DNA of 64,000 bases from Microbacterium sp. 1S1 (GTDB lineage Bacteria; Actinomycetota; Actinomycetes; Actinomycetales; Microbacteriaceae). The stretch is taken from NCBI RefSeq assembly GCF_008271365.1, contig NZ_CP043430.1:2604001-2668000 (forward strand), written 5' to 3'. This document shows, piece after piece, positions 8,765 through 21,981 of the stretch; the first letter of the stretch is position 1, and each line of letters begins with the position of its first letter. The notes beneath the pieces were generated by a model. It did no database searches and was not told the DNA's origin. It saw only the letters and a program-made list of their open reading frames with translations. The position numbers were made by a program, and so were the translations under genes.

Positions 8765-10723
8765 TCAGAGTTCTGGATCGAGGATATCGAGGCGGACCGA
8801 GAGCGTGCTGCGGGCGGCCTTCACCCGGCCTCGGCGACCGCTCACCGCCTCGGCGACGACGGCGGCGCGGAGCGTGGTCGCGACGCGGCTTCCCGCGCTG
8901 TAGTCGAAGCGCACGAGTGCGCGGACCCGCGGGGGGACGTCGTCCGAGTCGACGGGGACGGGACCGAGCACCGCGTCCGCGGGCAGGGAGAGCTCGGAGA
9001 GCGCCTCCAGCGCGCGGGCGACGGCGGCCGCGGATCCCTCCACGAGCGCGACGCGCGCGGTCGGCGGCATGTGCAGCGGCGCCCGCTGTTCCAGCTCGGT
9101 GCGCGCGTAGGCCGCGTGGTTCCAGGTGGCCAGGGCCTTGGCTACTGCGCCGTCCACGCCGACGAGGTGGATGGGAGCGCCAGGGGCAGCCAGAGCGGCG
9201 GCGTTCGACCACCACCGCAGACAGGCTTCGCTGATGCGAAGGTCCGGGGCCTGCAGCATGCGCGGGCCGTCGAGCAGGACCACCGCCCGGTACCCGCCGT
9301 CGGCGAGCGGCTCCGCGCCGCGGGTGGCGACCACCAGCGCCGGCCGCTCGTCGACACGCTCGACCGGATGCCCCCCGTCCGCCACGACCACCCGGACCCC
9401 CGGGAAGGCTCGCCCCAGCTCGTCGGCCGTCCGTTCGCTCCCCGAGGATGCCAGCCGGAGCCGGGTGGAGGAGCACACGGGGCAGGTCCATGCCCTCGCA
9501 CCGCGGCCGCACCAGCCGCACACGGGGACGGCGCCCCGCTGACGAGCGCCGAGGGGGCCGCCGCAGTGCGGGCATCGGGCGGGCGCCCGGCAATCCGCGC
9601 AGACCAAAGACGGCGCGAAGCCGGGACGCGAGACCTGGATGAGCACGGGCCCTTCCGCGGTGGCTCGACGGGCAGCCAGGAAGGCGGACGACGGCATCCG
9701 CTGCGCCGTCGGCTGCTCCATCTCCTGCGGCGTGCTCAGCACGACCCGCGGCAGGACCCGCCGGGCGGCGCGGATGTCCTGCAACCAGCCGTGGGCGACG
9801 AGACGTTCGACCTCGGTCGTGCGTGTGTGGCCTGCGAAGAGCAGGGCCGACCCCTCCGCCTCCTGCCGCAACAGCGCGGCATCGCGCGCATGGACATAGG
9901 GCGCGAGCGGCTCGCCCAGCAGGCTGTCGCCGTCGTCCCACAGCGCCACGAGGCCGGCGACGACAGGGGCGTACACGGCGGACCTGTTCCCCACCACGAT
10001 GCACGGAGCGTCCTCGAGCGTGCGCAAGAACGAGCGGTAGCGATCCGGGTTCGACTGTCGGGAGTCGTACCGCGCGATCGCCTCCGCCGGGACGAACGCA
10101 GGGAGGGCGGCCAGCAGCCGATCGAGGTCACGGTGGTCGGGCACGACGAGGATGCTCGACTTCCCCGCCCCGAGCATCGTCGCGGCGGCGGCGGCCAGCA
10201 TCCGCGCCCACCCGGGGGTGTCATCGGTCAGTCGCGGGATGGCCTCGACCGCCGCACGCCCGCTCCCGTCGAGGGCGGCCTGCAGGCCGTCGTACAGCCC
10301 GACGACGGACGCGGCCTCGTCCCGGGCCTCCGGCTCCAGGTCCGGCGTCGGAGAGTCCGCGGTCCAGGCCTTCTCGACGCGCACCTGACGCTTCGGAATG
10401 ACCAGACGCAGGACGTCGGAGGCGGAACCCGCGGCGCGGTCCGCCACCCGCCGAGCCAGGCGATACAGGCGGTCGGGCAGCACAGGAACAGAGGACACGA
10501 CGCTCTCGACCTCGGAGAGCGGGCGATCCGCGTCGTCTTCGACGTCCAGCTCCACGACGAAACCGTCCACCACTCGTCCGGCGGTGCGCAGCGGGACGCG
10601 TACGCGCACTCCCGGGATCACCTCGCCGAGTTCGGCCGGCAGGGCGTAGTCGAACAGACGGTCGAGTTGTGGCAGCGGTGATTCGAGGAGCACCCGGGCG
10701 ATGCGCCGGCTCTCCGGAGACAT
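8765..10723 (-). CDS. priA: Probable replication restart protein PriA, degenerate helicase
   Basis: This 652-residue protein resembles PriA, which reloads the replisome at stalled forks. The N-terminal DNA-binding domain and a zinc region with four CxxC pairs (CADC, CPHC, CGWC, CPVC, about residues 370-425) are kept. Of the helicase motifs, a Walker A-like GAGKSS remains near residue 185, but the DEEH box expected downstream is replaced by a WDDGD segment. Actinobacterial PriA proteins generally lack working helicase motifs, so a structural restart role is likely. The ATG start lies 17 bases after metK; the longer in-frame reading is only a mirror of metK. Confidence 0.9.
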   Translation of the reverse strand: MSPESRRIARVLLESPLPQLDRLFDYALPAELGEVIPGVRVRVPLRTAGRVVDGFVVELDVEDDADRPLSEVESVVSSVPVLPDRLYRLARRVADRAAGSASDVLRLVIPKRQVRVEKAWTADSPTPDLEPEARDEAASVVGLYDGLQAALDGSGRAAVEAIPRLTDDTPGWARMLAAAAATMLGAGKSSILVVPDHRDLDRLLAALPAFVPAEAIARYDSRQSNPDRYRSFLRTLEDAPCIVVGNRSAVYAPVVAGLVALWDDGDSLLGEPLAPYVHARDAALLRQEAEGSALLFAGHTRTTEVERLVAHGWLQDIRAARRVLPRVVLSTPQEMEQPTAQRMPSSAFLAARRATAEGPVLIQVSRPGFAPSLVCADCRAPARCPHCGGPLGARQRGAVPVCGWCGRGARAWTCPVCSSTRLRLASSGSERTADELGRAFPGVRVVVADGGHPVERVDERPALVVATRGAEPLADGGYRAVVLLDGPRMLQAPDLRISEACLRWWSNAAALAAPGAPIHLVGVDGAVAKALATWNHAAYARTELEQRAPLHMPPTARVALVEGSAAAVARALEALSELSLPADAVLGPVPVDSDDVPPRVRALVRFDYSAGSRVATTLRAAVVAEAVSGRRGRVKAARSTLSVRLDILDPEL

Positions 10724-10739
10724 CAGGACCGCGGCTCCG

Positions 10740-11933
10740 TCAGAGCCCGGCAGCGCGCCGCAGCTCCTCGGCCCGGTCCGTCCGCTCCCAGGTGAAGTCG
10801 GGCAGTTCACGGCCGAAGTGCCCGTAGGCCGCCGTCTGGGCGTAGATCGGTCGCAGCAGGTCGAGCTGCTCGATGATGGCCTGCGGCCGCAGATCGAAGA
10901 CCTCGTCGATGGCCCGGGTGATGGCCTCGTCGGACACCCGCCCGGTGCCGAAGGTCTCCACGTACAGGCCGACCGGGCGCGCGACGCCGATCGCGTAGGC
11001 GACCTGCACCTCGAGGCGATCGGCGAGCCCCGCGGCGACGGCGTTCTTGGCGACCCAGCGGGTCGCGTAGGCGCCCGAGCGGTCGACCTTGGAGGGGTCC
11101 TTCCCGCTGAAGGCTCCGCCACCGTGCCGCGCGGCACCGCCGTACGTGTCGATGATGATCTTGCGGCCGGTGAGCCCGGCATCGCCCTTGGGACCGCCCG
11201 TGACGAACGGGCCCGCGGGGTTGATGTAGTAGGTGACGTCGTCGAGGTCGAGGCCGGTCGTGGCGAGGACCGGGTCGATCACGTGTTCGCGGATCTGCGC
11301 CTTCAGATCGTCCTGGGCGATGTCCGGGTTGTGCTGCGTCGACAGCACGACGGCATCGACGGTCTTCGGAGTGAAGCCGTCGTACCCGAGGGTCACCTGC
11401 GTCTTTCCGTCCGGACGCAGGAAGGGCAGCAGCCCGCTGCGACGCACCTCCGTGAGCCGCTCCGCGATGCGGTGCGCGGTCCATGCGGCCATCGGCATGA
11501 GCTGCGGGGTCTCGTTCGTCGCGAAGCCGAACATGATGCCCTGGTCCCCGGCGCCGAGGCCGTCGAGCGGGTCCACGGACGAGCCGTCGCGGTGCTCCTG
11601 CGCGTTGTCGACGCCGTGCGCGATGTCGGTAGACTGCTCGCCGACCGAGACGCTGACACCGCACGAGTCACCGTCGAAGCCCGTGTCGGACGACGTGTAG
11701 CCGATGCCGTTCACGACCTGCCGAACGATCGTCGGGATGTCGACGTAGGCGTCCGTCCGGATCTCCCCCGCGACGTGGACGAGACCGGTGGTCACCAGCG
11801 TCTCCACGGCGACCCGGGAACCCGGATCCTTCTCGAGAAGCCCGTCGAGGATGCTGTCCGAGATCTGATCGCAGATCTTGTCCGGATGCCCTTCGGTGAC
11901 GGACTCGGACGTGAACAGACGCAGCGCGCTCAT
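10740..11933 (-). CDS. metK: S-adenosylmethionine synthetase
   Basis: MetK makes SAM from methionine and ATP, with three equivalent alpha/beta domains in 397 residues. Signatures seen are [18 protein letters not shown] at the N-terminus, [12 protein letters not shown], and [24 protein letters not shown] site five bases before the ATG supports this start over an in-frame upstream one. In many actinobacteria coaBC lies between rpoZ and metK; here only about 90 bases separate them. The SAM product feeds methyltransferases such as the neighbouring RsmB. Confidence 0.98.
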   Translation of the reverse strand: MSALRLFTSESVTEGHPDKICDQISDSILDGLLEKDPGSRVAVETLVTTGLVHVAGEIRTDAYVDIPTIVRQVVNGIGYTSSDTGFDGDSCGVSVSVGEQSTDIAHGVDNAQEHRDGSSVDPLDGLGAGDQGIMFGFATNETPQLMPMAAWTAHRIAERLTEVRRSGLLPFLRPDGKTQVTLGYDGFTPKTVDAVVLSTQHNPDIAQDDLKAQIREHVIDPVLATTGLDLDDVTYYINPAGPFVTGGPKGDAGLTGRKIIIDTYGGAARHGGGAFSGKDPSKVDRSGAYATRWVAKNAVAAGLADRLEVQVAYAIGVARPVGLYVETFGTGRVSDEAITRAIDEVFDLRPQAIIEQLDLLRPIYAQTAAYGHFGRELPDFTWERTDRAEELRRAAGL

Positions 11934-11983
11934 CGATGCTCCAGAACGGGGACGGACGGTGGAAGGGTTTGGCACCCATTCTG

Positions 11984-12015
11984 GACCGCGCCACCGACGT
12001 CGCGGCGGCGCGGTC
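11984..12015 (-). terminator. Hairpin between rpoZ and metK
   Basis: GACCGCGCC (11984-11992) is the exact inverse of GGCGCGGTC (12007-12015), giving a 9-bp GC stem with a 14-base loop, seven bases beyond the rpoZ stop. There is no clear U-tract on the metK side. It may be a weak terminator, attenuator or RNA-stability element separating pyr-gmk-rpoZ from metK. Confidence 0.4.
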
Positions 12016-12021
12016 GTCGAG

Positions 12022-12276
12022 TCACTCCGCGTGACGCAGGCGGAGCTTGTCCTCGTTGATCTCGTGCAGAGCGATGGTGAGCGGCTTGTCCTCGACGGAG
12101 GAGTCGACGAGCGGGCCCACGTTGTCGAAGAGGTTCCCCTCGTGCAGGTCGGAGTAGTAGTCGTTGATCTGACGGGCGCGCTTGGCGGCGTAGATCACGA
12201 GCTCGTACTTGGAGTCGACGCGCTCCAGCAGGTTGTCGATGGGGGGATCGATGATGCCGTTGTTGCGTCCGGCCAT
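12022..12276 (-). CDS. rpoZ: RNA polymerase omega subunit
   Basis: The omega subunit assists assembly of RNA polymerase by chaperoning beta-prime. It is 84 residues, with the typical [21 protein letters not shown] core followed by ARQINDYY. A strong AGGAGGT site precedes the ATG. The order gmk-rpoZ is conserved across actinobacteria. Confidence 0.97.
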   Translation of the reverse strand: MAGRNNGIIDPPIDNLLERVDSKYELVIYAAKRARQINDYYSDLHEGNLFDNVGPLVDSSVEDKPLTIALHEINEDKLRLRHAE

Positions 12277-12336
12277 GGGTGGACCTCCTGATCAGGCGAC
12301 GGGATTCGCCGCGAAGACGGTGCTGCGGGCGCGCGA

Positions 12337-12358
12337 CCCTTCGACGAGCTCAGGGACC
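12337..12358. repeat. Short dispersed-repeat-like element (CCCTTCGACGAGCTCAGGG)
   Basis: In the 109-base gap between gmk and rpoZ stands CCCTTCGACGAGCTCAGGG followed by ACC. I recall close variants (CTTCGACAAGCTCAGG and similar) as a short intergenic repeat in many GC-rich genomes. CCCT and AGGG at its ends could pair. No second copy was found in this window, so repeat status is from recall only. Confidence 0.35.
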
Positions 12359-12385
12359 GGCGTGGTGCTCGACCCTGGAATCAGG

Positions 12386-13297
12386 TCAGCGCGCAGAGCT
12401 TGTAGACAAGTCTACGACCTCGCGAGCGGCGGTGGCGACGTCCTCGTTCACGACGAGGTGGTCGAACTCGTTCTGCGCCGCCAGCTCGACCTTCGCCGTG
12501 CGCAGGCGACGAGCCCGTTCCTCGGCGTCCTCGGTGCCGCGGCCGACCAGCCGGTGCACGAGCTCGTCCCAGCTCGGCGGCAGCAGGAAGATGAGGGTTG
12601 CCGACGGCTCGGCGTCGCGGACCTGGCGCGCACCCTGGAGGTCGATCTCCAGCAGCACGGTCTTTCCTTCGGCCAGCGCGGCGTCGATGGGCGCCCGCGG
12701 CGTGCCGTACCGCGAACGGTTGTGCACCACCGCGTACTCCAGCAGCTCGCCGTCGGCGATCAGGCGGTCGAACTCGGCATCGTCCACGAAGTAGTAGTGC
12801 ACGCCGTCGATCTCACCGGGGCGCGGGGGTCGCGTAGTCGCGGAGACCGACAGATGGATCTCGGGATTGTTCTCCCGGATGTGCGCCGCCACGGTGCCCT
12901 TGCCGACGGCCGTGGGGCCCGCGAGGACGAGCAGTCGGCTGCGCGCATCGCGGGGGGCCGGCACCGGGAAACGGTCGTCCAGCCATTCCTCGAGAACGCG
13001 GCGCTGGCGCGCGCCCAGACCACCCAACCGCTTGACCGGCGAGATGTGGAGCTGCTCCAGCACCCGGTCGCGCTTACCCGCGCCGATCGCCGGCAGGGCC
13101 AGGAGGAAGTCGGTGATGCGCATGGAACCCTCGACCGAGTCCGGGTCTTCCGTCGCACGATGCAGCACGGCTTGCGGGGTGACGACGCGCATCGTGAGAT
13201 CCCGCTTGAGCGACGCCCTCGCGCGCCGTCGCTCGACCGCGCGGCGCGCCGCGGCAGCCCTGTCGACCTCGGGGACGGTGCGGCGTTCCTCAGCCAC
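12386..13297 (-). CDS. gmk: Integration host factor (actinobacterial mIHF)-guanylate kinase fusion
   Basis: Residues about 8-110 match the actinobacterial integration host factor, a small helical nucleoid DNA-binding protein, ending in its helix-two-turn-helix ([18 protein letters not shown]). Residues about 118-303 are a complete guanylate kinase, which phosphorylates GMP to GDP: the P-loop is GPTAVGKG at 127-134, followed by the GMP-binding [21 protein letters not shown]. In mycobacteria mihF and gmk are separate adjacent genes, so this is a fusion of neighbours. GTG at 13297 overlaps pyrF by eight bases. No stop or internal start separates the two domains, although a translation restart cannot be excluded. 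Confidence 0.93.
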   Translation of the reverse strand: MAEERRTVPEVDRAAAARRAVERRRARASLKRDLTMRVVTPQAVLHRATEDPDSVEGSMRITDFLLALPAIGAGKRDRVLEQLHISPVKRLGGLGARQRRVLEEWLDDRFPVPAPRDARSRLLVLAGPTAVGKGTVAAHIRENNPEIHLSVSATTRPPRPGEIDGVHYYFVDDAEFDRLIADGELLEYAVVHNRSRYGTPRAPIDAALAEGKTVLLEIDLQGARQVRDAEPSATLIFLLPPSWDELVHRLVGRGTEDAEERARRLRTAKVELAAQNEFDHLVVNEDVATAAREVVDLSTSSAR

Positions 13298-14131
13298 GGC
13301 TGACCTCTCGATACTGGGCGGCGCGGTCGGCGATCGTCTCGGCGAGGGCCGCCGGGCCCGCGGAGAGGAGGCTGCGGCTCTCGCTCGCGATCACCGAGGC
13401 GGCCATCGGGCCGAAACGGCGGGCGAGGTCCGCGGGGGTGGCGCCTTGGGCGCCGAAGCCGGGCGCGAGGATCGGGGCGAAGGGTGCGAACGGCGCGAGC
13501 CCGGCCTGCACCGCGTCCACCGTGGCGCCGATGACGAAGCCGAAGCTCCCCCACTCCCCCTGGGGCGTCGCGGCAGCGTTCCGGCGCGACACCTCGGCGA
13601 CCACCGCGGCGGACACCGTCTCGCCGTCCGCGGTCTGCGCGCGCTGCAGCGCGGTGGCTTCGGGGTTGCTCGTCGCCGCGAGGACGAAGAGCCCCTTGCC
13701 GTGTTCCTCGGCCAGCGCGAACGCGCCATCGAGCGCGCCGACGCCGAGGTACGGGTTGACCGTCAGCGCGTCCGCCTCCAGCGGCGCGCCGGCGGGCAGC
13801 CAGGCCTGGGCGTAGTCCGCCATGGTGGATCCGATGTCACCGCGCTTGGCGTCGGCGATCACGAGGAGTCCAGCCGCACGCGCAGCGGCGAGCACGTCCT
13901 CCAGCGCGGCGAACCCGGCCGCGCCGTGCCGCTCGAAGAACGACACCTGCGGCTTCACGATGCCGACGCGACCGGCGGCCGCGTCGACGGCACGGAGACC
14001 GAACTCCCGGACTCCGACGGCATCGGCGGCCAACCCCCACGCCGCCAGGCGCGCGGCGTGGGGGTCGATGCCGACGCAGAGCGGGCCGTACGTCTCGAGA
14101 GCCGCCCTGGCCCGCTCGCCGAAGCGTGCCG

Positions 14132-14135
<4 letters not shown>
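13290..14135 (-). CDS. pyrF: Orotidine 5'-phosphate decarboxylase (type 2)
   Basis: PyrF decarboxylates OMP to UMP, the last step of de novo pyrimidine synthesis. It is 281 residues, the longer type 2 (mycobacterial) form, with CVGIDPH near the N-terminus, [11 protein letters not shown] and the catalytic [11 protein letters not shown]. The ATG overlaps the carB stop (ATGA). The longer in-frame reading extending far upstream is the mirror of carB and is not coding. Confidence 0.96.
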
Positions 14136-17418
<3,283 letters not shown>

Positions 17419-17419
<1 letters not shown>

Positions 17420-18597
17420 TACTTTGCGTCCTTCTTGTTCGCGATGACCATGTCGCGGAAGCGGTCGAAGAGATAGTTGGCGTCGTGCGGTCCGGCCGCG
17501 GCCTCGGGGTGGTACTGCACCGAGAAGGCGGGGATGTCGAGGGCGCGCAGTCCCTCCACGACGTTGTCGTTGAGGCCGACGTGGCTGACCTCGACCTTGC
17601 CGTAGCCGTGCGGGCTGTCGAAGGAGCCCTCCAGGGGCGCCTCGACGGCGAAGCCGTGGTTGTGGGCGGTGATCTCGACCTTGCCCGTCTGCTTGTCCAG
17701 CACGGGTTGGTTGATACCGCGGTGGCCGAACGGCAACTTGTACGTGCCGAGGCCCAGGGCCCGGCCGAGGAGCTGGTTGCCGAAGCAGATGCCGAAGAAG
17801 GGCAGGCCGTCGTCGAGGACCGCGCGCAGCAGCTCGACGTGGTCGTCCGAGGCCGCGGGGTCACCGGGGCCGTTCGAGTAGAAGACGGCGACGGGCTCGA
17901 TCGCGCGGATCTCGTCGATGCTCACGTCCTGCGGGAGCACATGGACGTCGAAGCCGCGGGCGGCGAGGTTGTCGATCGTGGCCTGCTTCACCCCGAGGTC
18001 GAGCACGGCCAGGTTGCCGATGCGCTCCCCCACCGCCGGGGTCACGATCGCGCTCTCCACCGAGACCTGCGCGGACAGGTTGAGGCCGGTCATCTCCGGG
18101 GCCTCGCGGACGATCCGCAGCTGCTCCTCCGGGTCGAGCTCGGCGTCGGCCCCCGAGAAGATGCCGCCGCGCATGGAACCGGCCGAGCGGATGTGGCGCG
18201 TGACCGCACGCGTGTCGATGCCGCTGATGCCGACGATGCCGTCCTGGACGAGGACGTCATCCAGGGAGGCGTTCGCGCGCCAGTTCGAGACGACACGTGA
18301 GGGGTCGCGCACGATGTAGCCGGCGACCCAGATGCGGCGCGACTCCGTGTCCTCGTCGTTCATGCCGGTGTTGCCGATGTGCGGGGCGGTCTGGAGGACG
18401 ATCTGTCCGGCGTAGGAGGGATCGGTGATCGTCTCCTGGTATCCCGACATGCCGGTGGCGAACACGACCTCGCCGAGGGTGCGTCCGCGCGCGCCGTAGG
18501 CACGTCCGCGGTGTCGGGTGCCGTCCTCCAGGACGAGAACGGCGGGATCAGGGAGGCGGACCGAGGCGGTCTGCGGGGAGGAAGTCGAGAGGGTCAT
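17419..18597 (-). CDS. carA: Carbamoyl-phosphate synthase, small (glutaminase) subunit
   Basis: CarA hydrolyses glutamine and channels ammonia to CarB. It is 392 residues: N-terminal CPSase domain and C-terminal class I glutamine amidotransferase with the nucleophile in [12 protein letters not shown] (about residue 270) and the His-Glu pair in VQYHPEA. It overlaps the upstream membrane-protein gene by four bases (ATGA) and shares one base with carB. Confidence 0.98.
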
Positions 18598-19106
18598 GAC
18601 GTTGCTCCTGTGTCAGGGGCGGCGGGGATCAGCCGCTGCAGGTCGGAGATGAGGGTCGGGAGGTCACCGCCGGTGAGGCGAACGTAACTGTCGACGACGG
18701 TCGCGTCGTCGACGCGCCACGAGATGCGCACCAGCCCCCCGGGCTCCACGACGCGATCGATGGTGACGGTCGCGCGGTCGACGGAGACGAGGCGGTCGGC
18801 GGCGAGGAAGACGGTGGGGGCACCGTCCAGCGCCAGCGCGATGCCGCGGTCGGTCACAGCCAGCTCGCCCCGTGCGCGGAACGCCAGCGGAGTGATCGCG
18901 AGCCGTTCGAGGGGCTGCTCGTGCCGCGTGGTGGACACGTAGAGCACCTCGTCGCGACGCATCACCTCCGCGTGCTCCGGCACGCCGAGCGGGGCCGTGT
19001 ACGCGGCATCGCGCCGCACTCGTCGTCGCCAGGCGAACAGCATCGAGAGCAGGATCAGCAGCGCGACGACGATGATGATCGCGACCGCGAGGTCCCGTGC
19101 GCTCAT
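18594..19106 (-). CDS. PH-like membrane protein of the pyrimidine operon
   Basis: This 170-residue protein has an N-terminal membrane helix (about 8-26) followed by RRRVRR and a cytoplasmic beta-rich domain. The same kind of gene stands between pyrC and carA in many actinobacteria, including mycobacteria, and is annotated as a PH-like domain protein or possible membrane protein. It has ATGA overlaps with both pyrC and carA, so its translation is tied to the pathway. No catalytic motif is evident and its role is unknown. Confidence 0.82.
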   Translation of the reverse strand: MSARDLAVAIIIVVALLILLSMLFAWRRRVRRDAAYTAPLGVPEHAEVMRRDEVLYVSTTRHEQPLERLAITPLAFRARGELAVTDRGIALALDGAPTVFLAADRLVSVDRATVTIDRVVEPGGLVRISWRVDDATVVDSYVRLTGGDLPTLISDLQRLIPAAPDTGATS

Positions 19107-20407
19107 GCGCCGAGCTCCTCGACGACCGCGCCGCCGTCGACCGTGAGGAGGCCGCCGTGCACCGTGAACTCCACGCGTCCAGGGAGCTCACGGCCGAGGT
19201 AGGGCGAGTTCACGCTGCGCCCGTGCAGGTCCGCGGCCGTGAACACGCCGTCCACCGAAGGGTCGTACAGCGTGATGTGCGCGGGCTGCCCTGCCGCGAG
19301 CGGCGTGCCGTGGCCGGAGAGCCGTCCGATCCGTGCGGGGGTCCCGCTCATGACGCGGGCGACGTCGGCCCAGGAGAGCAGACCGGTCTGCACCATCGAC
19401 TGGTGCACGACCCGGAGGGCGCTCTCCAGCCCGACCATGCCGTTCGCAGCGGCCTGCCACTCGCACGCCTTGTGCTCCGCGGGGTGCGGCGCGTGGTCGG
19501 TCGCGACGATGTCAATCGTGCCGTCGGCCAGGCCTTCGCGGACGGCGAGGACGTCCTCCTCGCGGCGCAGGGGCGGGTTCACCTTGAACCGTGCGTCGTA
19601 GCCGCGGACCAGTTCATCGGTGAGCAGCAGGTGGTGCGGCGTGACCTCCGCCGTGACGTTGACCCCGCGCTTCTTGGCCCAGCGGACGATGTCGACCGAG
19701 CCCGCCGTCGAGAGATGGCACACATGCAGCCGCGAACCGACATGCTCGGCGAGAAGGACGTCACGCGCGATGATCGACTCCTCGGCGACGGCCGGCCACC
19801 CGGCGAGCCCGAGCTCCGCCGAGACGGTGCCCTCGTTCATCTGAGCACCCTCGGTGAGCCGCGGGTCCTGCGCGTGCTGGGCGATGACGCCGTCGAACGA
19901 CTTCACGTACTCCAGCGCGCGGCGCATGATCAGCGGGTCCCACACGCAGAAACCGTCGTCGCTGAATACGCGCACCCGGGCGCGCGAGGAGGCCATGGCG
20001 CCGAGCTCGGCGAGCCGCTCGCCCTTCTGCCCCACCGTGACGGCACCGATCGGCTGCACCGTGGCGTAGCCCGCCGCTTCGCCGAGGGCGAGTTCCTGCT
20101 CGACCACACCCGCGGTGTCCGCGACCGGGGAGGTGTTCGGCATCGCGAACACAGCGGTGAAGCCGCCGGCTGCGGCGGCCCTCGTGCCGGTGAGGATCGT
20201 CTCCGATGCTTCGTAGCCCGGCTCGCGGAGGTGGGTGTGCAGATCCACGAGGCCCGGCAGAGCGACGAGGCCGGCGGCGTCGATCACCCGTGCGCCGGTG
20301 CGGCTGAGCCCCGTTCCGATCTCGGCGATGACACCGTTCTCGATGATGATGTCGGCGCTGTCCGCGCCGAGCAACTGTGCACCGGTGATGACGAGGGTCT
20401 CGCTCAC
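19103..20407 (-). CDS. pyrC: Dihydroorotase
   Basis: PyrC cyclises carbamoyl aspartate to dihydroorotate. It is a 434-residue amidohydrolase with metal ligands His57 and His59 in [11 protein letters not shown], further zinc histidines later (HVCHLS), and [11 protein letters not shown] near residue 305. This is the long type found in Gram-positive pyr operons. GTG at 20407 overlaps the pyrB stop by four bases, and the stop overlaps the next gene by four. Confidence 0.97.
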   Translation of the reverse strand: MSETLVITGAQLLGADSADIIIENGVIAEIGTGLSRTGARVIDAAGLVALPGLVDLHTHLREPGYEASETILTGTRAAAAGGFTAVFAMPNTSPVADTAGVVEQELALGEAAGYATVQPIGAVTVGQKGERLAELGAMASSRARVRVFSDDGFCVWDPLIMRRALEYVKSFDGVIAQHAQDPRLTEGAQMNEGTVSAELGLAGWPAVAEESIIARDVLLAEHVGSRLHVCHLSTAGSVDIVRWAKKRGVNVTAEVTPHHLLLTDELVRGYDARFKVNPPLRREEDVLAVREGLADGTIDIVATDHAPHPAEHKACEWQAAANGMVGLESALRVVHQSMVQTGLLSWADVARVMSGTPARIGRLSGHGTPLAAGQPAHITLYDPSVDGVFTAADLHGRSVNSPYLGRELPGRVEFTVHGGLLTVDGGAVVEELGA

Positions 20408-21369
20408 AGGTCTCCCCCTCGTTCGTCGTCTCGTTCCCCTGCCAGCAGCAGGTACAGCACAGCCATGCGCACGGAGACCCCGTTGGACACCTGTTCCAGC
20501 ACCGTCGAGCGGGGGGAATCGGCTGCTTCGGAGGAGATCTCCAGTCCCCGGTTCATGGGTCCGGGGTGCAGGACAATGCTACCGTCCGGCAGCGCCGCCA
20601 CGCGCCGCGCGTCCAGGCCCCATCGGCGCGAATACTCCCGCTCAGTCGGGAAATACGCCGCGCTCATCCGCTCGAGCTGGATGCGCAGCATCATCACGGC
20701 GTCCGGCCCTTCCGCGAGGGCCTCGTCCAGGTCGTAGACCACGCGGACCGGCCACAGTGACACATTCTGCGGCACCAGGGTGGGCGGCGAGACGAGCGTG
20801 ACCGCGGCGCCGAGCGTCGTGAGCAGCCAGACGTTGGAGCGCGCCACCCGGGAGTGCAGCACGTCGCCGACGATCGTCACGCGGACGCCGGACAGATCCC
20901 GTCCCCGGCTGTCCGCCCCGAAACGGCGCTTGCGGATGGTGAACGCGTCCAGGAGCGCCTGCGTGGGGTGCTCGTGCGTGCCGTCGCCGGCGTTGACGAC
21001 CCCGGCGGAGATCCAGCCGCTCGTCGCCAGCGTCTGCGGGGCGCCGGAGCCGGGGTGCCGCACGACGACGGCGTCGGCGCCGATGGCCTCCAGCGTCTGC
21101 GCGGTGTCCTTCAGGCTCTCGCCCTTGGAGACGCTGGAGCCCTTGGCCGCGAAGTTGATGACATCGGCGGACAGGCGCTTGGCGGCGGCCTCGAACGAGA
21201 TGCGGGTACGGGTGGAGTCCTCGAAGAAGAGGTTCACGACGGTCTTGCCGCGCAGAGTGGGGAGCTTCTTGACCTCGCGGGACTGCGTGTCGGCCATGTC
21301 CTCGGCGACGTCGAGGATACGAAGAGCGGAAGCCCTGTCGAGCGTGCGGGTGTCGAGGAGATGCCTCAT
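20404..21369 (-). CDS. pyrB: Aspartate carbamoyltransferase catalytic subunit
   Basis: PyrB joins carbamoyl phosphate to aspartate, the committed step of pyrimidine synthesis. At 321 residues it is typical of the catalytic chain. The carbamoyl phosphate site STRTR is at 52-56, and the HPTQALLD and HPGPMNRG motifs follow. No regulatory chain (PyrI) gene is present, consistent with control by PyrR. The ATG overlaps the pyrR stop. Confidence 0.98.
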   Translation of the reverse strand: MRHLLDTRTLDRASALRILDVAEDMADTQSREVKKLPTLRGKTVVNLFFEDSTRTRISFEAAAKRLSADVINFAAKGSSVSKGESLKDTAQTLEAIGADAVVVRHPGSGAPQTLATSGWISAGVVNAGDGTHEHPTQALLDAFTIRKRRFGADSRGRDLSGVRVTIVGDVLHSRVARSNVWLLTTLGAAVTLVSPPTLVPQNVSLWPVRVVYDLDEALAEGPDAVMMLRIQLERMSAAYFPTEREYSRRWGLDARRVAALPDGSIVLHPGPMNRGLEISSEAADSPRSTVLEQVSNGVSVRMAVLYLLLAGERDDERGGDL

Positions 21370-21896
21370 TCGCCGATCGTCACCTCCTCGGCTCCGTCGT
21401 TCTCGAACAGACGGACGTTGACACGCTCGGTGCGCGCCGAGGGGATGTTCTTGCCCACGAAGTCAGGACGGATGGGCAGCTCGCGGTGACCGCGGTCGAT
21501 GAGGATCGCGAGACGGACGACGGCGGGGCGTCCGATCGACTGCAGGGCGTCGAGAGCGGCGCGGATGCTCCGGCCGGAGAACAGCACGTCGTCGACGAGG
21601 ACGACGGTCTTGCCGTCGATGCCCCCCGGGGGGATCTCGGTCGGCTGCGGCGACCGCGTCGGGTGCTTGGCGAGGTCGTCGCGGAAGAGCGTCACATCGA
21701 GGGATCCGACGGGGACGGAGACCTGCGCGATGTCGCTGATCAGAGCGGCGAGCCTGTGGCCCAGCGTGACACCGCGGGTCGGGATGCCCAGGAGGACGAG
21801 GTTCTCCGCACCGCGGTTGGACTCGAGGATCTCGTGCGCGATCCGGGTCAGCGCTCGTGAGATGTCGGCTTGGTGCAGCACAGTGCGCACTCCCAT
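21366..21896 (-). CDS. pyrR: Pyrimidine operon RNA-binding regulator / uracil phosphoribosyltransferase PyrR
   Basis: PyrR binds the leader of pyr mRNA when UMP is plentiful and also has uracil phosphoribosyltransferase activity. The 176-residue phosphoribosyltransferase fold has the PRPP loop [18 protein letters not shown] and conserved [19 protein letters not shown] chose ATG at 21896 because a GGGAG site is six bases away. An upstream in-frame GTG at 21920 would lie inside the PyrR-binding RNA element. The gene heads pyrR-pyrB-pyrC-membrane protein-carA-carB-pyrF, all with overlapping junctions. Confidence 0.96.
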   Translation of the reverse strand: MGVRTVLHQADISRALTRIAHEILESNRGAENLVLLGIPTRGVTLGHRLAALISDIAQVSVPVGSLDVTLFRDDLAKHPTRSPQPTEIPPGGIDGKTVVLVDDVLFSGRSIRAALDALQSIGRPAVVRLAILIDRGHRELPIRPDFVGKNIPSARTERVNVRLFENDGAEEVTIGE

Positions 21897-21911
21897 CAGC
21901 CGCTCCCTTCT

Positions 21912-21927
21912 CCGCCTCACAGGACGG
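21912..21927 (-). promoter_or_regulatory. PyrR RNA-binding loop in the pyr leader
   Basis: The minus strand reads TCCTGTGAGGC at 21924-21914. It matches the conserved PyrR-binding loop pattern (UCCNGNGAGGY) and is closed by a short CCG/CGG stem. It lies 17 bases before the pyrR ATG, immediately before the GGGAG ribosome-binding site. As described for Mycobacterium smegmatis pyr mRNA, binding here would block translation rather than act through a terminator; no terminator hairpin is seen. Confidence 0.75.
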
Positions 21928-21951
21928 TGTTAAAGGTTGCTTCGTGGTGCC

Positions 21952-21957
21952 AGTGTA
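21952..21957 (-). promoter_or_regulatory. Putative pyr operon -10 (TACACT)
   Basis: TACACT within CGATACACTGG lies 55 bases before the pyrR ATG and would give a leader just long enough to contain the PyrR loop. The same 11-base string stands before yebC in this window. No convincing -35 element was found. Confidence 0.4.
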
Positions 21958-21981
21958 TCGGACCCGCGATGCTCCGCCCGG

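Noticed and set aside
8036..10681. 881-codon plus-strand frame across priA and fmt
   Set aside because: It is antisense to two well-recognised genes, with no start signal or motif.
11934..12021. SAM riboswitch before metK
   Set aside because: Only one GC hairpin is present; nothing resembles a known SAM aptamer.
12386..13297. mIHF-Gmk fusion as a product of a sequence error
   Set aside because: Both domains are in one frame with an ordinary linker and no C-run at the junction; a lost stop is possible but not indicated.
21897..21920. Upstream GTG at 21920 as the pyrR start
   Set aside because: It would place the PyrR-binding loop inside the coding region and has no ribosome-binding site; ATG at 21896 has one.
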